64,000 nt of DNA from Myxococcota bacterium. Lineage in GTDB: Bacteria > Myxococcota_A > Polyangia > Polyangiales > Polyangiaceae. Shown here piece after piece: positions 39,995-48,530 of this stretch (positions within the stretch are counted from its first letter, which is position 1; each line of letters begins with the position of its first letter). The position numbers and the translations under genes are program-made. The DNA lies in NCBI GenBank assembly GCA_963169915.1, contig CAUJEM010000091.1, positions 80,168-144,167 on the forward strand. Reading direction: 5' to 3'. The notes beneath the pieces are model-generated. The model was not told the origin of the DNA, searched no databases, and saw only the letters and a list, made by a program, of their open reading frames with translations.

Positions 39995-41466
39995 CCGTGA
40001 GCATGTCCGAGACTCGGCTGTCGGCGCGCCAAGTGGCCAGGAAGATCCGCGAAGGTCGGCTCTCCGCGGAGGAGGTCGTCGCGGAGCGGGTGCAGCACGC
40101 GCGCCGGGTCAACCCGCTCCTCAACGCGCTCGTGGCGGAGCGCTATGAGGCAGCGCTCGCCGAGGCGCGCGAGGTGGACGCTCGTCGAGCGCGCGGGGGC
40201 GCCGAGGACCTCCCCGAGTTTGCGGGGGTGCCCTGCACCATCAAGGAGAGCTTCGCGCTCACGGGCATGCCGCGCTGCGCGGGGCTGGTCGGGCGCCGTG
40301 AGCAGCGCTCGACGGAGGACGCCGTGACGGTCCAGCGGTGGCGGCGCGCGGGGCTCATCCCGCTGGGGGTCACGAACACGTCCGAGCTGTGCATGTGGAT
40401 GGAGTCGGACAACGTGGTCTATGGGCGGACGAACAACCCCTACGACCCCACGCGGATCGTGGGGGGCAGCTCGGGGGGAGAGGGCGCGAGCGTGGCGGGG
40501 GGCATCGCCTCCGTGGGGCTCGGCTCGGACATCGGCGGCTCCATCCGTGGTCCAGCCTTCTTCAACGGCGTCTTTGGGCACAAGCCGACGGGGACCCTCG
40601 TCCCCTCGTCCGGCCAGTACCCCATCGCGGAAGGGCGCGCGCGGCGGATGCTCTGCACCGGACCGCTGACGCAGCACGCCGAGGACCTGATGCCCCTGCT
40701 GCGCCTGCTCGCTGGACCGGACGGACGAGATCCCGTCTGTCGAGACGCCCCCCTGCTCGACCCCGAGGGCGTCGAGCTGGCCGGTAGGACGCTGCTGCAG
40801 GTGGATGACAACGGCCAGCTCCCCATCAGCGAGGAGCTGCGCATCGCGCAAGAGCAGGCCGCGCGGCACCTCGTCCGACGAGGGATGGTGCTGCGGCGGC
40901 TCAAGCCCAAGGCCCTGAAACACCAGTTCGAAATCTGGAGCTCCGTGCTCGGTGTGGCCTCGGAGACGAGCTTCGCCGAGCTGCTCGGCGACGGCCGCGC
41001 GATCTCGCCGGCGCTCGAGCTGCTCCGGTGGACGGCGGGCGCGTCCCCCCACACGCTCCCAGCGCTCCTGCTGGCGCTCACCGAGCACGTGCCCAAGCGC
41101 TTCCCTCGCCACGTCGCTCAGACCCTCACCCTGGCGGAGGAGCTACGACGGGAGATCGACGGGCTCTTGGGGGAAGGTGGGCTCTGGCTCTATCCGAGCT
41201 ACGATGCGGTCGCGCCGCGCCACGGCGCCCCCGTCCGCGCGCTCCTCCGCCTGAAGATGCCGTTCGCGTACCTGGGCATCATGAACGTCTTGGAGCTGCC
41301 CGTGACCCAGGTGCCGCTCGGCCTGAACCGCCATGGCCTGCCGCTGGGCGTTCAGGTGGCGGCCCCACGCTTCGCCGATCACTTGACCATCGCCGCCGCG
41401 CTCGAGCTCGAGCGCGCCTTCGGAGGCTACGTGCCGCCCGTGGAGCGGAGGCGCGCCGCGGGCTAG
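39991..41466 (+). CDS. amidase signature family protein
   Basis: 491 residues, the usual length of amidase-signature hydrolases. The Ser-cisSer-Lys triad can be placed: Lys in GVPCTIKESFA near 82, cis-Ser in VGGSSGGEGASVAGG near 158 and nucleophile Ser in SDIGGSIRGPAFFNG near 182. HKPTGTLVP follows. The sequence resembles fatty-acid-amide-hydrolase-like and indole-acetamide-type amidases more than GatA, but substrate cannot be assigned. It begins with ATGA overlapping glnE, so the two are co-translated. The stop shares the palindrome CTAG with the convergent flotillin gene. A frame open further upstream inside glnE was rejected as a shadow. Confidence 0.9.
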   Translation: MTVSMSETRLSARQVARKIREGRLSAEEVVAERVQHARRVNPLLNALVAERYEAALAEAREVDARRARGGAEDLPEFAGVPCTIKESFALTGMPRCAGLVGRREQRSTEDAVTVQRWRRAGLIPLGVTNTSELCMWMESDNVVYGRTNNPYDPTRIVGGSSGGEGASVAGGIASVGLGSDIGGSIRGPAFFNGVFGHKPTGTLVPSSGQYPIAEGRARRMLCTGPLTQHAEDLMPLLRLLAGPDGRDPVCRDAPLLDPEGVELAGRTLLQVDDNGQLPISEELRIAQEQAARHLVRRGMVLRRLKPKALKHQFEIWSSVLGVASETSFAELLGDGRAISPALELLRWTAGASPHTLPALLLALTEHVPKRFPRHVAQTLTLAEELRREIDGLLGEGGLWLYPSYDAVAPRHGAPVRALLRLKMPFAYLGIMNVLELPVTQVPLGLNRHGLPLGVQVAAPRFADHLTIAAALELERAFGGYVPPVERRRAAG

Positions 41467-42695
41467 GCGCCGAATTTCTTGGCGAGGCGGGTGAGATCCA
41501 CCCCCGTGGCCGCCTTGAGCTGCTCGCTCGCGCCGATGGCCGTCCGCGCGGCGTCACCGCCGGCGGAGCCGCTGGGCAGGACGGTGAGCTTCTTGACCGC
41601 GAGGGGGTGCTCCGCCCCGGAGATTTGCCCGAGCAGCGGGATGATGCTCTGCAGCGCTACCACCTCACGAGACGCCGCGCCGCCCGCCTTGTAGGCGACG
41701 ACGAGCTGCTTGAGGCTCTCGGCCTCGGCGCGCCCACGCTCCACGACGACGGCGGCCTCGCCGCGCGCGCGCTCTTCGGCTGCCCGCTGATCCGCCAGCG
41801 CCGGGACCACCACGTCCGCCTCGAGCCGGCGCTTCTCTTGCAGGGCGCGCGCGCCCTGCCGCTCGATCTCCGCTCGCACTTGGGCGATCTGGGCGCTCAC
41901 CGCGCCGCGCGCCTCGTTCACGAGGGCCTCACGCCGGCTCTTGGCGTCTGCGATGCGCTTCTGCGTCTCCTGCTCGGCGACCCGTAGATCGGTCTCGATC
42001 GTCGCCAGCTCGCTGCGGGCCCAGTTGTTGGCCTGCTGGACCGCGGCGTCCGCGCGCGCCGCCGCCTCCGCGATGGCCTGCTCTTTGTTGAGCGTGGCAC
42101 CACGGATGCGCCCGATGGACGACAGGTAGTTGACGTCGTCGGTCACGTTTTGGATCTTGAGCGTGTCCAGCACGAGCCCGATGCGGCTCATGTCGTGCTC
42201 GGCCTCTTCGAGGAGGGTGTGCACGAAGCGCTGCTTGTCTTCGTTGACCTCCTCGGGGGTGAGGCTGGCGAGCACGCCACGCAGGTTGCCCTCCAGCGTC
42301 TCTTTCGCGATGTAGTAGATCTCCTCGCGGCTACGACCGAGGAAGCGTTCCACGGCGTTGGCGAGGAGCGGCTCCTCGCCCGGCAACTTCACGTTGGCCA
42401 CCCCTTGGATCGTGAGCGGGATCCCCCCCTTGGAGAAGGCGCCGGTGACGTGCACGTTCACCGTGAACATGCTCAGATCCAAGCGATCGATCTGCTCGAT
42501 CAGGGGGCGCCGAAGGGCGCTGCCGCCGCGGACGAAGCGGTAGCCGACGTGGCGACCCCCCACTTGGCGACCCCCACCGCTGAAAATCAGCGCCTCGTTC
42601 GGGGTAGAGACGTAGAAGAGCTTCTTGAGGGCCGAATACAGCACCATCACCACCACGAAGGTGGTGAACGCCATGACCACGATGACGGCCATCAT
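41463..42695 (-). CDS. flotillin-like SPFH membrane protein 2
   Basis: 410 residues. An N-terminal membrane segment (VIVVMAFTTFVVVMVLYSAL, residues 4-23) precedes an SPFH/band-7 domain (about 28-200) with FYVSTPNEALIFSGGGR and GIPLTIQGVANVKL. A long Ala/Glu/Arg-rich coiled coil (about 200-345) follows, then a C-terminal region with a VVALQSIIPLLGQ segment. Flotillins oligomerise in membrane microdomains. It is the last gene of an NfeD-flotillin-flotillin operon, with a four-base overlap (ATGA) to the upstream flotillin. Its stop shares CTAG with the convergent amidase. Confidence 0.9.
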   Translation of the reverse strand: MMAVIVVMAFTTFVVVMVLYSALKKLFYVSTPNEALIFSGGGRQVGGRHVGYRFVRGGSALRRPLIEQIDRLDLSMFTVNVHVTGAFSKGGIPLTIQGVANVKLPGEEPLLANAVERFLGRSREEIYYIAKETLEGNLRGVLASLTPEEVNEDKQRFVHTLLEEAEHDMSRIGLVLDTLKIQNVTDDVNYLSSIGRIRGATLNKEQAIAEAAARADAAVQQANNWARSELATIETDLRVAEQETQKRIADAKSRREALVNEARGAVSAQIAQVRAEIERQGARALQEKRRLEADVVVPALADQRAAEERARGEAAVVVERGRAEAESLKQLVVAYKAGGAASREVVALQSIIPLLGQISGAEHPLAVKKLTVLPSGSAGGDAARTAIGASEQLKAATGVDLTRLAKKFGA

Positions 42696-43984
42696 CGGAC
42701 GGACTCCTTCCCGCTCAGCAGCTTCGCGACGTCTACCCCGAGCGTCTCGCCCGTCTCCTGCATGACCTGCTTCACGGCGATGGGGAAGTTGCCGATGGCG
42801 ATGCGGTAGCTGGCGCCGTCGGCGTCGTCCACCACGTTGATCTCCTCCACCGTGGTCCCGCTGACTCGCGCGACCGAGACGTCCACCAGCTCCTTGAGGT
42901 GCTGCAGCACGTAGAGGTCCCGTCCGTCACGGCCCGCCTGCGTCCACTCCTGCGCCACCAGCCGCAGCGCCTCGGCGCTGGCGCGCCCGCTCTCGAGCAG
43001 CGGTGCAGCGCTGGCGCGCGCCGCGGCCTCGGCGGCGAGGCGCTCGGCCTCGGCGGGGAGGAAGACGTCGCACTCGAGGCGGAGCTTCTCCAGCTCCGCG
43101 CGCAAGGCCTGCAGCTCCTGCTCGGCCTGCGCGCGCGCCGTCTCCGCGTACACCGCGGCCTCGTTCTCTACCGCCTTGGCCTGTGCCTCCAGGTTGGCCA
43201 AGGCCGCTCGGAGCTCGTTGCGGTGCGTGACCACCAGCGCCTCCGCTTGCTTCTGCGCCGTCTCCGCGCGCTGACGAGCGCTGGCCTGCGCCTCGGTGAT
43301 CTCTTGGTTGGCTTGGTTCTCGGCGTTCTGGGCGTCGCGGATCATCCGCGCGATGCGGGCCCGTCCGAGGTTGTTGAGGTAGCCTTGCTCGTCGCTCACG
43401 CTCTGGACCTTCAGGACGTCCAGCTCGAGGCCCAGCTTGTCGAAGTCGTCCTTGGCCATGCGCACGAGCGTCTCGGCGAACTTCAGGCGGTCCTCGTTCA
43501 CCTCTTCCGGCGTCAGCTCCGCCACCACCTCGCGCAGCACGCCCTCGAGGGTCTGCTGGGCGACGCCGCCAATCTGCCCTGGGCTCATGCTGAGCAGGCG
43601 CTCGATGGCGTTGCGCTGATACGCTGGATCGCCCGTCAGCTTGATGTTCGCGATGGCGTGCACGCTGAGCGGGATGCCGCCCTTCGAGTAGGCGTTCTGG
43701 ACCTCCACTTGCACGGGGAGCAGGCGCATGTCCATGCGGTTGACCTCCTCCAAGACCGGGATGCGCAGCCCTCGCCCGCCGTGGAGCACTTTGTAGCCCA
43801 CCGTGGTCCCGTCGCTCAGCGTGTGCCGTCGGCCGCTGATGACGAGCAGCTCACTCGGCTTGCAGATGCAGAGGAAGGTGGACAGCACCCAGAACAGCGC
43901 GAGCAGGGCGACCACGACGCCCAGCGCGGCCAGCGGTCCGAGGACCATCGGCTCCCCCAAGAGAACGCCAAGATCGGCTTCCAT
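42692..43984 (-). CDS. flotillin-like SPFH membrane protein 1
   Basis: 430 residues. The N-terminal helix VVVALLALFWVLSTFLCICK lies near 24-43, followed by the SPFH domain (about 45-220) with CKPSELLVISGRR, YKVLHGGRGLRIPVLEEVNR and GIPLSVHAIANIKLTG. A heptad-rich coiled coil runs from about 225 to 355. The C-terminus (SYRIAIGNFPIAVKQVMQE) differs from the downstream paralogue, so the two are related but not recent duplicates. Flotillin pairs with an NfeD-type partner are thought to organise lipid domains. A GTG/ATG start further in (ATG at residue 13) cannot be excluded. Confidence 0.9.
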   Translation of the reverse strand: MEADLGVLLGEPMVLGPLAALGVVVALLALFWVLSTFLCICKPSELLVISGRRHTLSDGTTVGYKVLHGGRGLRIPVLEEVNRMDMRLLPVQVEVQNAYSKGGIPLSVHAIANIKLTGDPAYQRNAIERLLSMSPGQIGGVAQQTLEGVLREVVAELTPEEVNEDRLKFAETLVRMAKDDFDKLGLELDVLKVQSVSDEQGYLNNLGRARIARMIRDAQNAENQANQEITEAQASARQRAETAQKQAEALVVTHRNELRAALANLEAQAKAVENEAAVYAETARAQAEQELQALRAELEKLRLECDVFLPAEAERLAAEAAARASAAPLLESGRASAEALRLVAQEWTQAGRDGRDLYVLQHLKELVDVSVARVSGTTVEEINVVDDADGASYRIAIGNFPIAVKQVMQETGETLGVDVAKLLSGKESVR

Positions 43985-44068
43985 GCCGCGGAGGATAGGG
44001 GAGATGGGGAGCGGCGTCCAAGGGCAAGCGCGCCCGGCGTGCGGTCTGGGGCCGCCGCGGCGCCGCGC

Positions 44069-44662
44069 TCAGGGCTCCGGCTCCCCGTCGAGCAGGGTGG
44101 AGGCGCGCGCCACGTGCAGCTGCTCACCCCGGACCTCGACGATGAAGGCCTCCTCGCCTTGGTCGAGACCCTCGTCGTCCGTGGTCGCGAGCAGGTCGAC
44201 CGCCTGGCCCTTCACGAAGACCCGCACCTTGCCGATGCTGCCAGGCTTGACCCCGATGAGCACCCGGCCGCTGCGCCCGACGAGATCGGCGATGGTGCCG
44301 CCGGAGCTGACGGACTGCCGGAGCAGCACGCCGAGCACCCAGCTCGCGAGCGCACCGGCGAAGAGGCCCATGGCGACGGCGACGAGCGGCGTGACCACGG
44401 GGCCAGCGAGCTTCAGGTAGTGGAGCAGCGTGCCGGAGAGGCCGAAGGCGAGCGCGCCGTAGACCCAGAACCGCAGCGTGAGCAGCCATGAGAAGGCGTC
44501 GCCGTGGCTGCCGCTGGGCTCCGCCTCCGCCTCGACGTCGGCGAGCAGCTCACCGTGCCCGTGCTGGCAGTCCACCTCGCCGTCGTCGTGGCCAGCCATC
44601 AGCGTCTGCCCGAGCAGGACCCCGGCGCCGAAGACGAGTGCGGAAACGTAAACGATCCCCAT
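44069..44662 (-). CDS. NfeD-like membrane protein with OB-fold domain, flotillin partner
   Basis: 197 residues. A first hydrophobic segment (residues 3-22) and a His/Glu-rich linker are followed by two or three helices (near 60-120) and a C-terminal beta-rich OB-fold of about 70 residues (LVGRSGRVLIGVKPGSIGKV, then GQAVDLLATTDDEGLDQGEE). This is the typical architecture of short NfeD/YqiJ-like proteins encoded next to flotillins. It lies 84 bp upstream of the first flotillin gene and is probably the first gene of that operon. TAGGCT ends 6 nt before the ATG. Confidence 0.85.
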   Translation of the reverse strand: MGIVYVSALVFGAGVLLGQTLMAGHDDGEVDCQHGHGELLADVEAEAEPSGSHGDAFSWLLTLRFWVYGALAFGLSGTLLHYLKLAGPVVTPLVAVAMGLFAGALASWVLGVLLRQSVSSGGTIADLVGRSGRVLIGVKPGSIGKVRVFVKGQAVDLLATTDDEGLDQGEEAFIVEVRGEQLHVARASTLLDGEPEP

Positions 44663-44668
44663 GGGGCT

Positions 44669-44674
44669 AGCCTA
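44669..44674 (-). promoter_or_regulatory. -10-like TAGGCT 6 nt before the NfeD-like start
   Basis: The minus-strand TAGGCT ends 6 nt before the ATG at 44662. With the plus-strand TAGCTT at 44705-44710 it marks a compact divergent promoter region of 55 bp. Confidence 0.4.
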
Positions 44675-44704
44675 CACGCGATGGCAGCGTGAGCGAGCCT
44701 GCGC

Positions 44705-44710
44705 TAGCTT
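44705..44710 (+). promoter_or_regulatory. -10-like TAGCTT 7 nt before the thioredoxin-fold lipoprotein start
   Basis: TGCGCTAGCTT precedes the GTG at 44718 with 7 nt between; no ribosome binding site is visible. Confidence 0.4.
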
Positions 44711-44717
44711 CTCGCGC

Positions 44718-45257
44718 GTGAAGTACGGATTTGTGCTCGGTTCGACGCTGTCGCTGCTCGGTTGCGAGGCGGGCGGCCCGCAGCAGGACCCCGCCGGCGC
44801 GCGCCCTGCGGCGCCGGGCGCGCCCGCGGCCTCGCGCACGGCGCGGCGGGCCCCAGCGGGCGCCGCCGAGGTGAAGTGGCCGAGCAACATCCAGTGGCGA
44901 GGCTGGGAGGAGGGCCTCGCCGAGGCGCGCCGTGATGGCAAGGGGATCGTGCTCGTGGTGTACGCGGACTGGTGCCCACGCTGCCGAGAGCTGGCCCCCG
45001 TCTTCGAGGGCGCGCGGATCGGGGAGCTGAGCCAACGGCTGGTGATGATCCGCCAAAACGCGGACGAGGCGCCTGCGTGGCTGACGCAGCGCTTCGAGCA
45101 GCAGGGCAGCTACGTGCCTCGGGTGATGGTGCTCGACTCGACGGGCGCGCTCCGCCCGGAGATCTCCAGCGGCAACCCGCGCTTTCCCTATTTTTATACC
45201 CCCGCGGGGGTCAAGGCCTTGGAGCTGAGCCTGGAGCGCGCGGCCACGCGCTCCTGA
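44718..45257 (+). CDS. thioredoxin-fold lipoprotein
   Basis: 179 residues from a GTG. The N-terminus KYGFVLGSTLSLLGC is a lipoprotein signal with lipobox LLGC. After a Pro/Ala-rich linker of about 45 residues comes a thioredoxin-like domain of about 115 residues: WPSNIQWRGWEEGLAEARRD, then LVVYADWCPRCRELAPVF with the redox pair CPRC, and a cis-Pro loop in SYVPRVMVLDSTG. The DsbD-C/thioredoxin-like pattern suggests disulphide reduction or isomerisation in the envelope. An upstream in-frame start at 44661 would place the signal peptide internally and was rejected. Partners unknown. Confidence 0.88.
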   Translation: MKYGFVLGSTLSLLGCEAGGPQQDPAGARPAAPGAPAASRTARRAPAGAAEVKWPSNIQWRGWEEGLAEARRDGKGIVLVVYADWCPRCRELAPVFEGARIGELSQRLVMIRQNADEAPAWLTQRFEQQGSYVPRVMVLDSTGALRPEISSGNPRFPYFYTPAGVKALELSLERAATRS

Positions 45258-45269
45258 CGCAGATCCGGC

Positions 45270-45872
45270 TCAGCGCGCGTCACGGTAGCTCAAGGCGAGG
45301 ACGCAGCGCTCGTCGCCGAGCGCGCGGCAGGCTCGCTCGGTCACCGTCACCAGGTGCTTCGGATCTGCCTCGAAGATCCCCTCGAGCCAGCCGAGCACGC
45401 TCAGGCAGTGCGCGCGGTGGGGGACGGCAAAATCGCGGATCTCCAGCGTCAGCGCGCTAGGCCCCTCCTGGACGAGGTGTAAGACCCCCGAGTCGTAGTG
45501 GTGGTGCCAGAGCCCGGAGGCGATGGTCATGAAGGTGGGGATGTCCGCCCCGCTCTCGAAGATCTTGCGCCAGGTGCTCGCGTTGTGACGAGCCGCGAAG
45601 TGACCCATGGCGCGCACCACGGCGCCGTCGCCGCTGCCAACGAGCTCCTGGATGAGCTCGTTGAGGGCGAGAAAGTGCTCCAGCTCGGTGAAGCCGTCCC
45701 CGCTCGGCGGGGCCTCGAGCAGCCCCCTCAGCGCCGGGGTCGCGCGCGCCAGCAGCTGCGCCACGACCTCCGCGGAGTAGTGGCTCCGCACGTAGTCCAA
45801 GCGGACGTGGAGCGTCGACGTAGCGACGCCAGCGGAGGCGCTGCCCTGGCGAACGGTCGGCTCAGCGGGCAT
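45270..45872 (-). CDS. 4VR/DUF2378-like (heme NO-binding-fold) protein
   Basis: 200 residues from the ATG at 45872. The helical first half (VRLDYVRSHYSAEVVAQLLA, then FTELEHFLALNELIQELVG and VVRAMGHFAARHNASTWRKI) and the second half with SGLWHHHYDSGVLHLVQEG and a final CRALGDERCVLALSY match the pattern of myxobacterial DUF2378 and 4-vinyl-reductase-like proteins. The last segment, a Cys and RGD/GDExC strand, is characteristic. Whether it binds a ligand is not known. TAAGCT ends 9 nt before the ATG; an in-frame GTG at 45881 would lie too close to that hexamer. It converges on the thioredoxin lipoprotein. Confidence 0.75.
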   Translation of the reverse strand: MPAEPTVRQGSASAGVATSTLHVRLDYVRSHYSAEVVAQLLARATPALRGLLEAPPSGDGFTELEHFLALNELIQELVGSGDGAVVRAMGHFAARHNASTWRKIFESGADIPTFMTIASGLWHHHYDSGVLHLVQEGPSALTLEIRDFAVPHRAHCLSVLGWLEGIFEADPKHLVTVTERACRALGDERCVLALSYRDAR

Positions 45873-45881
45873 GACGGCCAC

Positions 45882-45890
45882 AGCTTAGCA
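45882..45890 (-). promoter_or_regulatory. extended -10 (TGCTAAGCT) 9 nt before the 4VR-like gene
   Basis: The minus-strand TGCTAAGCT ends 9 nt before the ATG at 45872, which argues for that ATG as the start. No ribosome binding site. Confidence 0.5.
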
Positions 45891-45951
45891 CGAGCGCTCG
45901 CGCCGAGCGTTCGCGCGCGAGGCCTCGAGGCGGAGCCGACGCCGGGGTGCG

Positions 45952-47325
45952 TCAGCCGAGGGGCTCGAAGCGAGCGCCGAAGTGCCGCAGCCTCGGGGGC
46001 TCCGAGCTGATGCGGTAGCCCTTGAGGGCGCTGGCGCGCGCGGCCACGGCCTCGCAGACCTCGATCACGTAGTCGACGTGGCTCTGGGTGTAGGTGCGGC
46101 GAGGGACCGCCAGGCGCACCAGCTCGAGCGAGGCGGGCTTCTCCGTGCCGTCCGGCTGGCGCCCGAACATCACGCTGCCGATCTCGCAGCCGCGGATCCC
46201 GCCGGCCTCATACAGCGCGACCGCGAGCGCTTGGCCAGGGTACTGGAGCGGGGGGACGTGGGGCAGCAGCGCCCTCGCGTCGAGGTAGACGGCGTGCCCC
46301 CCGATGGGCTGGACGACGGGGATGCCCGCGCGGAGCAGCGCCTCGCCGAGGTAGGCGGTAGAGCGGATCCGATAGCGGAGGTAGTCGTGGTCCACCACCT
46401 CCTTGAGCCCCTGCGCCAAGGCCTCCAGATCACGCCCGGCGAGGCCACCGTAGGTGGGGAAGCCCTCGGTGAGGATGAGCATCGCGCGACACTGCTCCGC
46501 GAGCTCGTCGTCGTTGAGCGCCAGCCAGCCCCCGATGTTGCCGAGCGGGTCCTTCTTGGCGCTCATCGTCATGCCATCCGCGAGGCTGGCCATCTCCCGC
46601 ACGATGTCCGCCACGTCCCTCCCCTGCTGTCCGGGCTCGCGCTCACGAATGAACCAGGCGTTCTCCGCGAACCGGCACGCGTCGAGGAACAGCGGGACGC
46701 CGTGCTTGCGGCAGACGTCCCGCGTCTGCCGCAGGTTGTCCAGACTGACGGGCTGGCCCCCGCCGGAGTTGTTGGTGATGGTGACGAACACCGCCGGGAC
46801 GCTCCCCTGGCGCGCCGCGAGGAAGGCGTCGAGGGCGGCGGTGTCCATGTTGCCCTTGAAGGGGTGGAGGCGCGCTGGATCGTGTGCCTCGGCGATGACG
46901 AGATCCACCGCCTCGGCGCCGGTGTACTCGATGTTGGCGCGGGTGGTGTCGAAGTGGGTGTTGCTGGGGATGGCCTTGCCCGGCCCGCCGATCACCGAAA
47001 ACAGGATCTTCTCCGCGGCGCGCCCTTGGTGGGTGGGCAGGACGTGCTGGAAGGGGAAGAGCTCCTGCACGGCCGAGCGGAACAGCTCGAACGACGGGCT
47101 GCCCGCGTAGGACTCGTCGCCGTGCTGCAGGGCGGCCCACTGGTCACGGCTCATCGCGCCGGTGCCGGAGTCCGTGAGCAGATCGATCATCACGTCGACG
47201 GAGCGCAGGTTGAAGAGGTTGTAGCCTGCTCGCTCGAGCGCGGCGCGCCGCTGCCCTTCGTCCGTCATGCGCAGCGGCGCCACCGACTGGATGCGAAAGG
47301 GCTCGATGATGGTGCGGTACTCCAC
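45952..47325 (-). CDS. tnaA: tryptophanase
   Basis: 457 residues from a GTG with a GGGAGG ribosome binding site 6 nt upstream; an in-frame ATG 20 codons earlier is less likely. It is a PLP beta-eliminating lyase of the tryptophanase/tyrosine phenol-lyase family. IDLLTDSGTGAMS, PTHQGRAAEKI, NNSGGGQPVSLDNL and the Schiff-base Lys in MSAKKDPLGNIGG are present. Two specificity positions favour tryptophanase: Asp in HFDTT (Thr in tyrosine phenol-lyases) and IRGCEIGSVM, with Ile where tyrosine phenol-lyases have the substrate-binding Arg. It would release indole, pyruvate and ammonia from tryptophan. No tnaB transporter or tnaC leader is seen nearby. Confidence 0.88.
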   Translation of the reverse strand: MEYRTIIEPFRIQSVAPLRMTDEGQRRAALERAGYNLFNLRSVDVMIDLLTDSGTGAMSRDQWAALQHGDESYAGSPSFELFRSAVQELFPFQHVLPTHQGRAAEKILFSVIGGPGKAIPSNTHFDTTRANIEYTGAEAVDLVIAEAHDPARLHPFKGNMDTAALDAFLAARQGSVPAVFVTITNNSGGGQPVSLDNLRQTRDVCRKHGVPLFLDACRFAENAWFIREREPGQQGRDVADIVREMASLADGMTMSAKKDPLGNIGGWLALNDDELAEQCRAMLILTEGFPTYGGLAGRDLEALAQGLKEVVDHDYLRYRIRSTAYLGEALLRAGIPVVQPIGGHAVYLDARALLPHVPPLQYPGQALAVALYEAGGIRGCEIGSVMFGRQPDGTEKPASLELVRLAVPRRTYTQSHVDYVIEVCEAVAARASALKGYRISSEPPRLRHFGARFEPLG

Positions 47326-47441
47326 GGTGGCCTCCCTGAGGGTGTAGGTGGACGATGGATACAGCAGCCGGCGCCACGGGAGCAACCCGCGTGACGCCCC
47401 GCCGCCACGCGGGCCACGCCCTACGTCGGCCCGGTGGCTCG

Positions 47442-47450
47442 TGCTAAGGG
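47442..47450 (+). promoter_or_regulatory. extended -10 (TGCTAAGGG) 6 nt before the alpha/beta hydrolase
   Basis: TGCTAAGGG ends 6 nt before the ATG at 47457, without a ribosome binding site. It is one of the weaker hexamers of this set because the final T is missing. Confidence 0.4.
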
Positions 47451-47456
47451 TGCGTC

Positions 47457-48485
47457 ATGCCCACCCTCGGTAGAAGCGCGGACCAGCTCGCTGGGGTCTT
47501 CTCACGGCTCTTGCATGCGCGCGGCGCACACCAGAACACGGTGGAAGATCTCGGCCCTTACTTCGATTTGCCCCTCGAGCAGGCGTTCCCGGAGCCGCCG
47601 CCCTTGCGAGCGCCCAGCGTCACCCGGAGCTGGGTGGACCGCGCGGTCGGCAGCTCCACGCTCAGCTGGCGTAGCGGCCATGAGCCGCTGTGTCCGAAGT
47701 ACCGCCGCCGGCACTATGACGACTACCCGGAGAACCTCACGGCGTGGGCGCGCTGGGTCCGCCCCGCGGGGGCACGTCGCCGCACCGCGCTCGTGTACGT
47801 GCACGGCTGGCTCGAGCCTGGCTCGTGGGCGGAGGAGAGCACGCTGTTCCGGATTTGGGGCCGTGAGCTCGACGTGGATCTGGTGCACGTCACCTTGCCG
47901 TTTCATGGTCGCCGCACCCCACGCCGCTCGCTGTTCCCAGGGGAGCTCTTCTGGACGGCAGATCTGGTGCGGTCCATCGAGGGGGTTCGCCAAGCGGTGT
48001 TCGACGCGCGGAGCATCGCGGGCTGGCTCCGGGGGGAGGGCTACGAGCGCGTGGGCGTCACGGGGCTGTCGCTGGGCGGCGCCATCAGCATGCTCGTCGG
48101 GTGCGTGACGCCTACGCCGGACTTCGTGGCGCCCATGATGGCACACCTGAAGCTGCACGAGGCGGTGGAGACCGCGCCCATCCTGTGGCGCGTCAAGCGT
48201 GATCTGGATCGGTGGGGCGTCGGCAGCGAGCGGCGGGAGGAGATCTTCCGGCGCTTGGGCTGGTCGGAGAGCGTGCCGCGGCTGGCCCCGGCGCGGCAGC
48301 TCTGGGTGGAGGCGCGCGACGACGTCTACATCGCGCCGGAGGTCGTGGAGCGCCAGTGGCGGGAGTGGGGCGCCCCGCCGATCGAGTGGATCGCGGGGGG
48401 CCACATGACCTTCCCCCTGGCCGTGCCCGCCATCACCCAGCGCCTGCGGCGCTTCCTGCAAGAGCTGCCCAGCGGCGCGCCCTGA
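47457..48485 (+). CDS. alpha/beta hydrolase, ABHD18/DUF2048-like
   Basis: 342 residues, cytoplasmic by absence of a signal. The hydrolase core begins near residue 100 with LVYVHGWLEPGSWAEE (oxyanion loop HG), the nucleophile elbow GLSLGG near 203 and a terminal GGHMTFPLAVP with the catalytic His near 317. The acid is likely the Asp in WVEARDDVYIAPEVV. The N-terminal 95 residues and the LPFHGRRTPRRSLFPGE segment resemble the ABHD18/DUF2048 group, which is uncharacterised. It is divergent from tryptophanase by 131 bp and converges on the frameshifted membrane protein. Confidence 0.82.
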   Translation: MPTLGRSADQLAGVFSRLLHARGAHQNTVEDLGPYFDLPLEQAFPEPPPLRAPSVTRSWVDRAVGSSTLSWRSGHEPLCPKYRRRHYDDYPENLTAWARWVRPAGARRRTALVYVHGWLEPGSWAEESTLFRIWGRELDVDLVHVTLPFHGRRTPRRSLFPGELFWTADLVRSIEGVRQAVFDARSIAGWLRGEGYERVGVTGLSLGGAISMLVGCVTPTPDFVAPMMAHLKLHEAVETAPILWRVKRDLDRWGVGSERREEIFRRLGWSESVPRLAPARQLWVEARDDVYIAPEVVERQWREWGAPPIEWIAGGHMTFPLAVPAITQRLRRFLQELPSGAP

Positions 48486-48530
48486 GCGCGTGGCCGCCGC
48501 GAGCGGCGCCGGCTCGGGGCCGGGTGCCGC

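Noticed and set aside
45952..47325. Tyrosine phenol-lyase assignment
   Set aside because: The Arg that binds tyrosine is Ile here and the HFDTT Asp matches tryptophanase.
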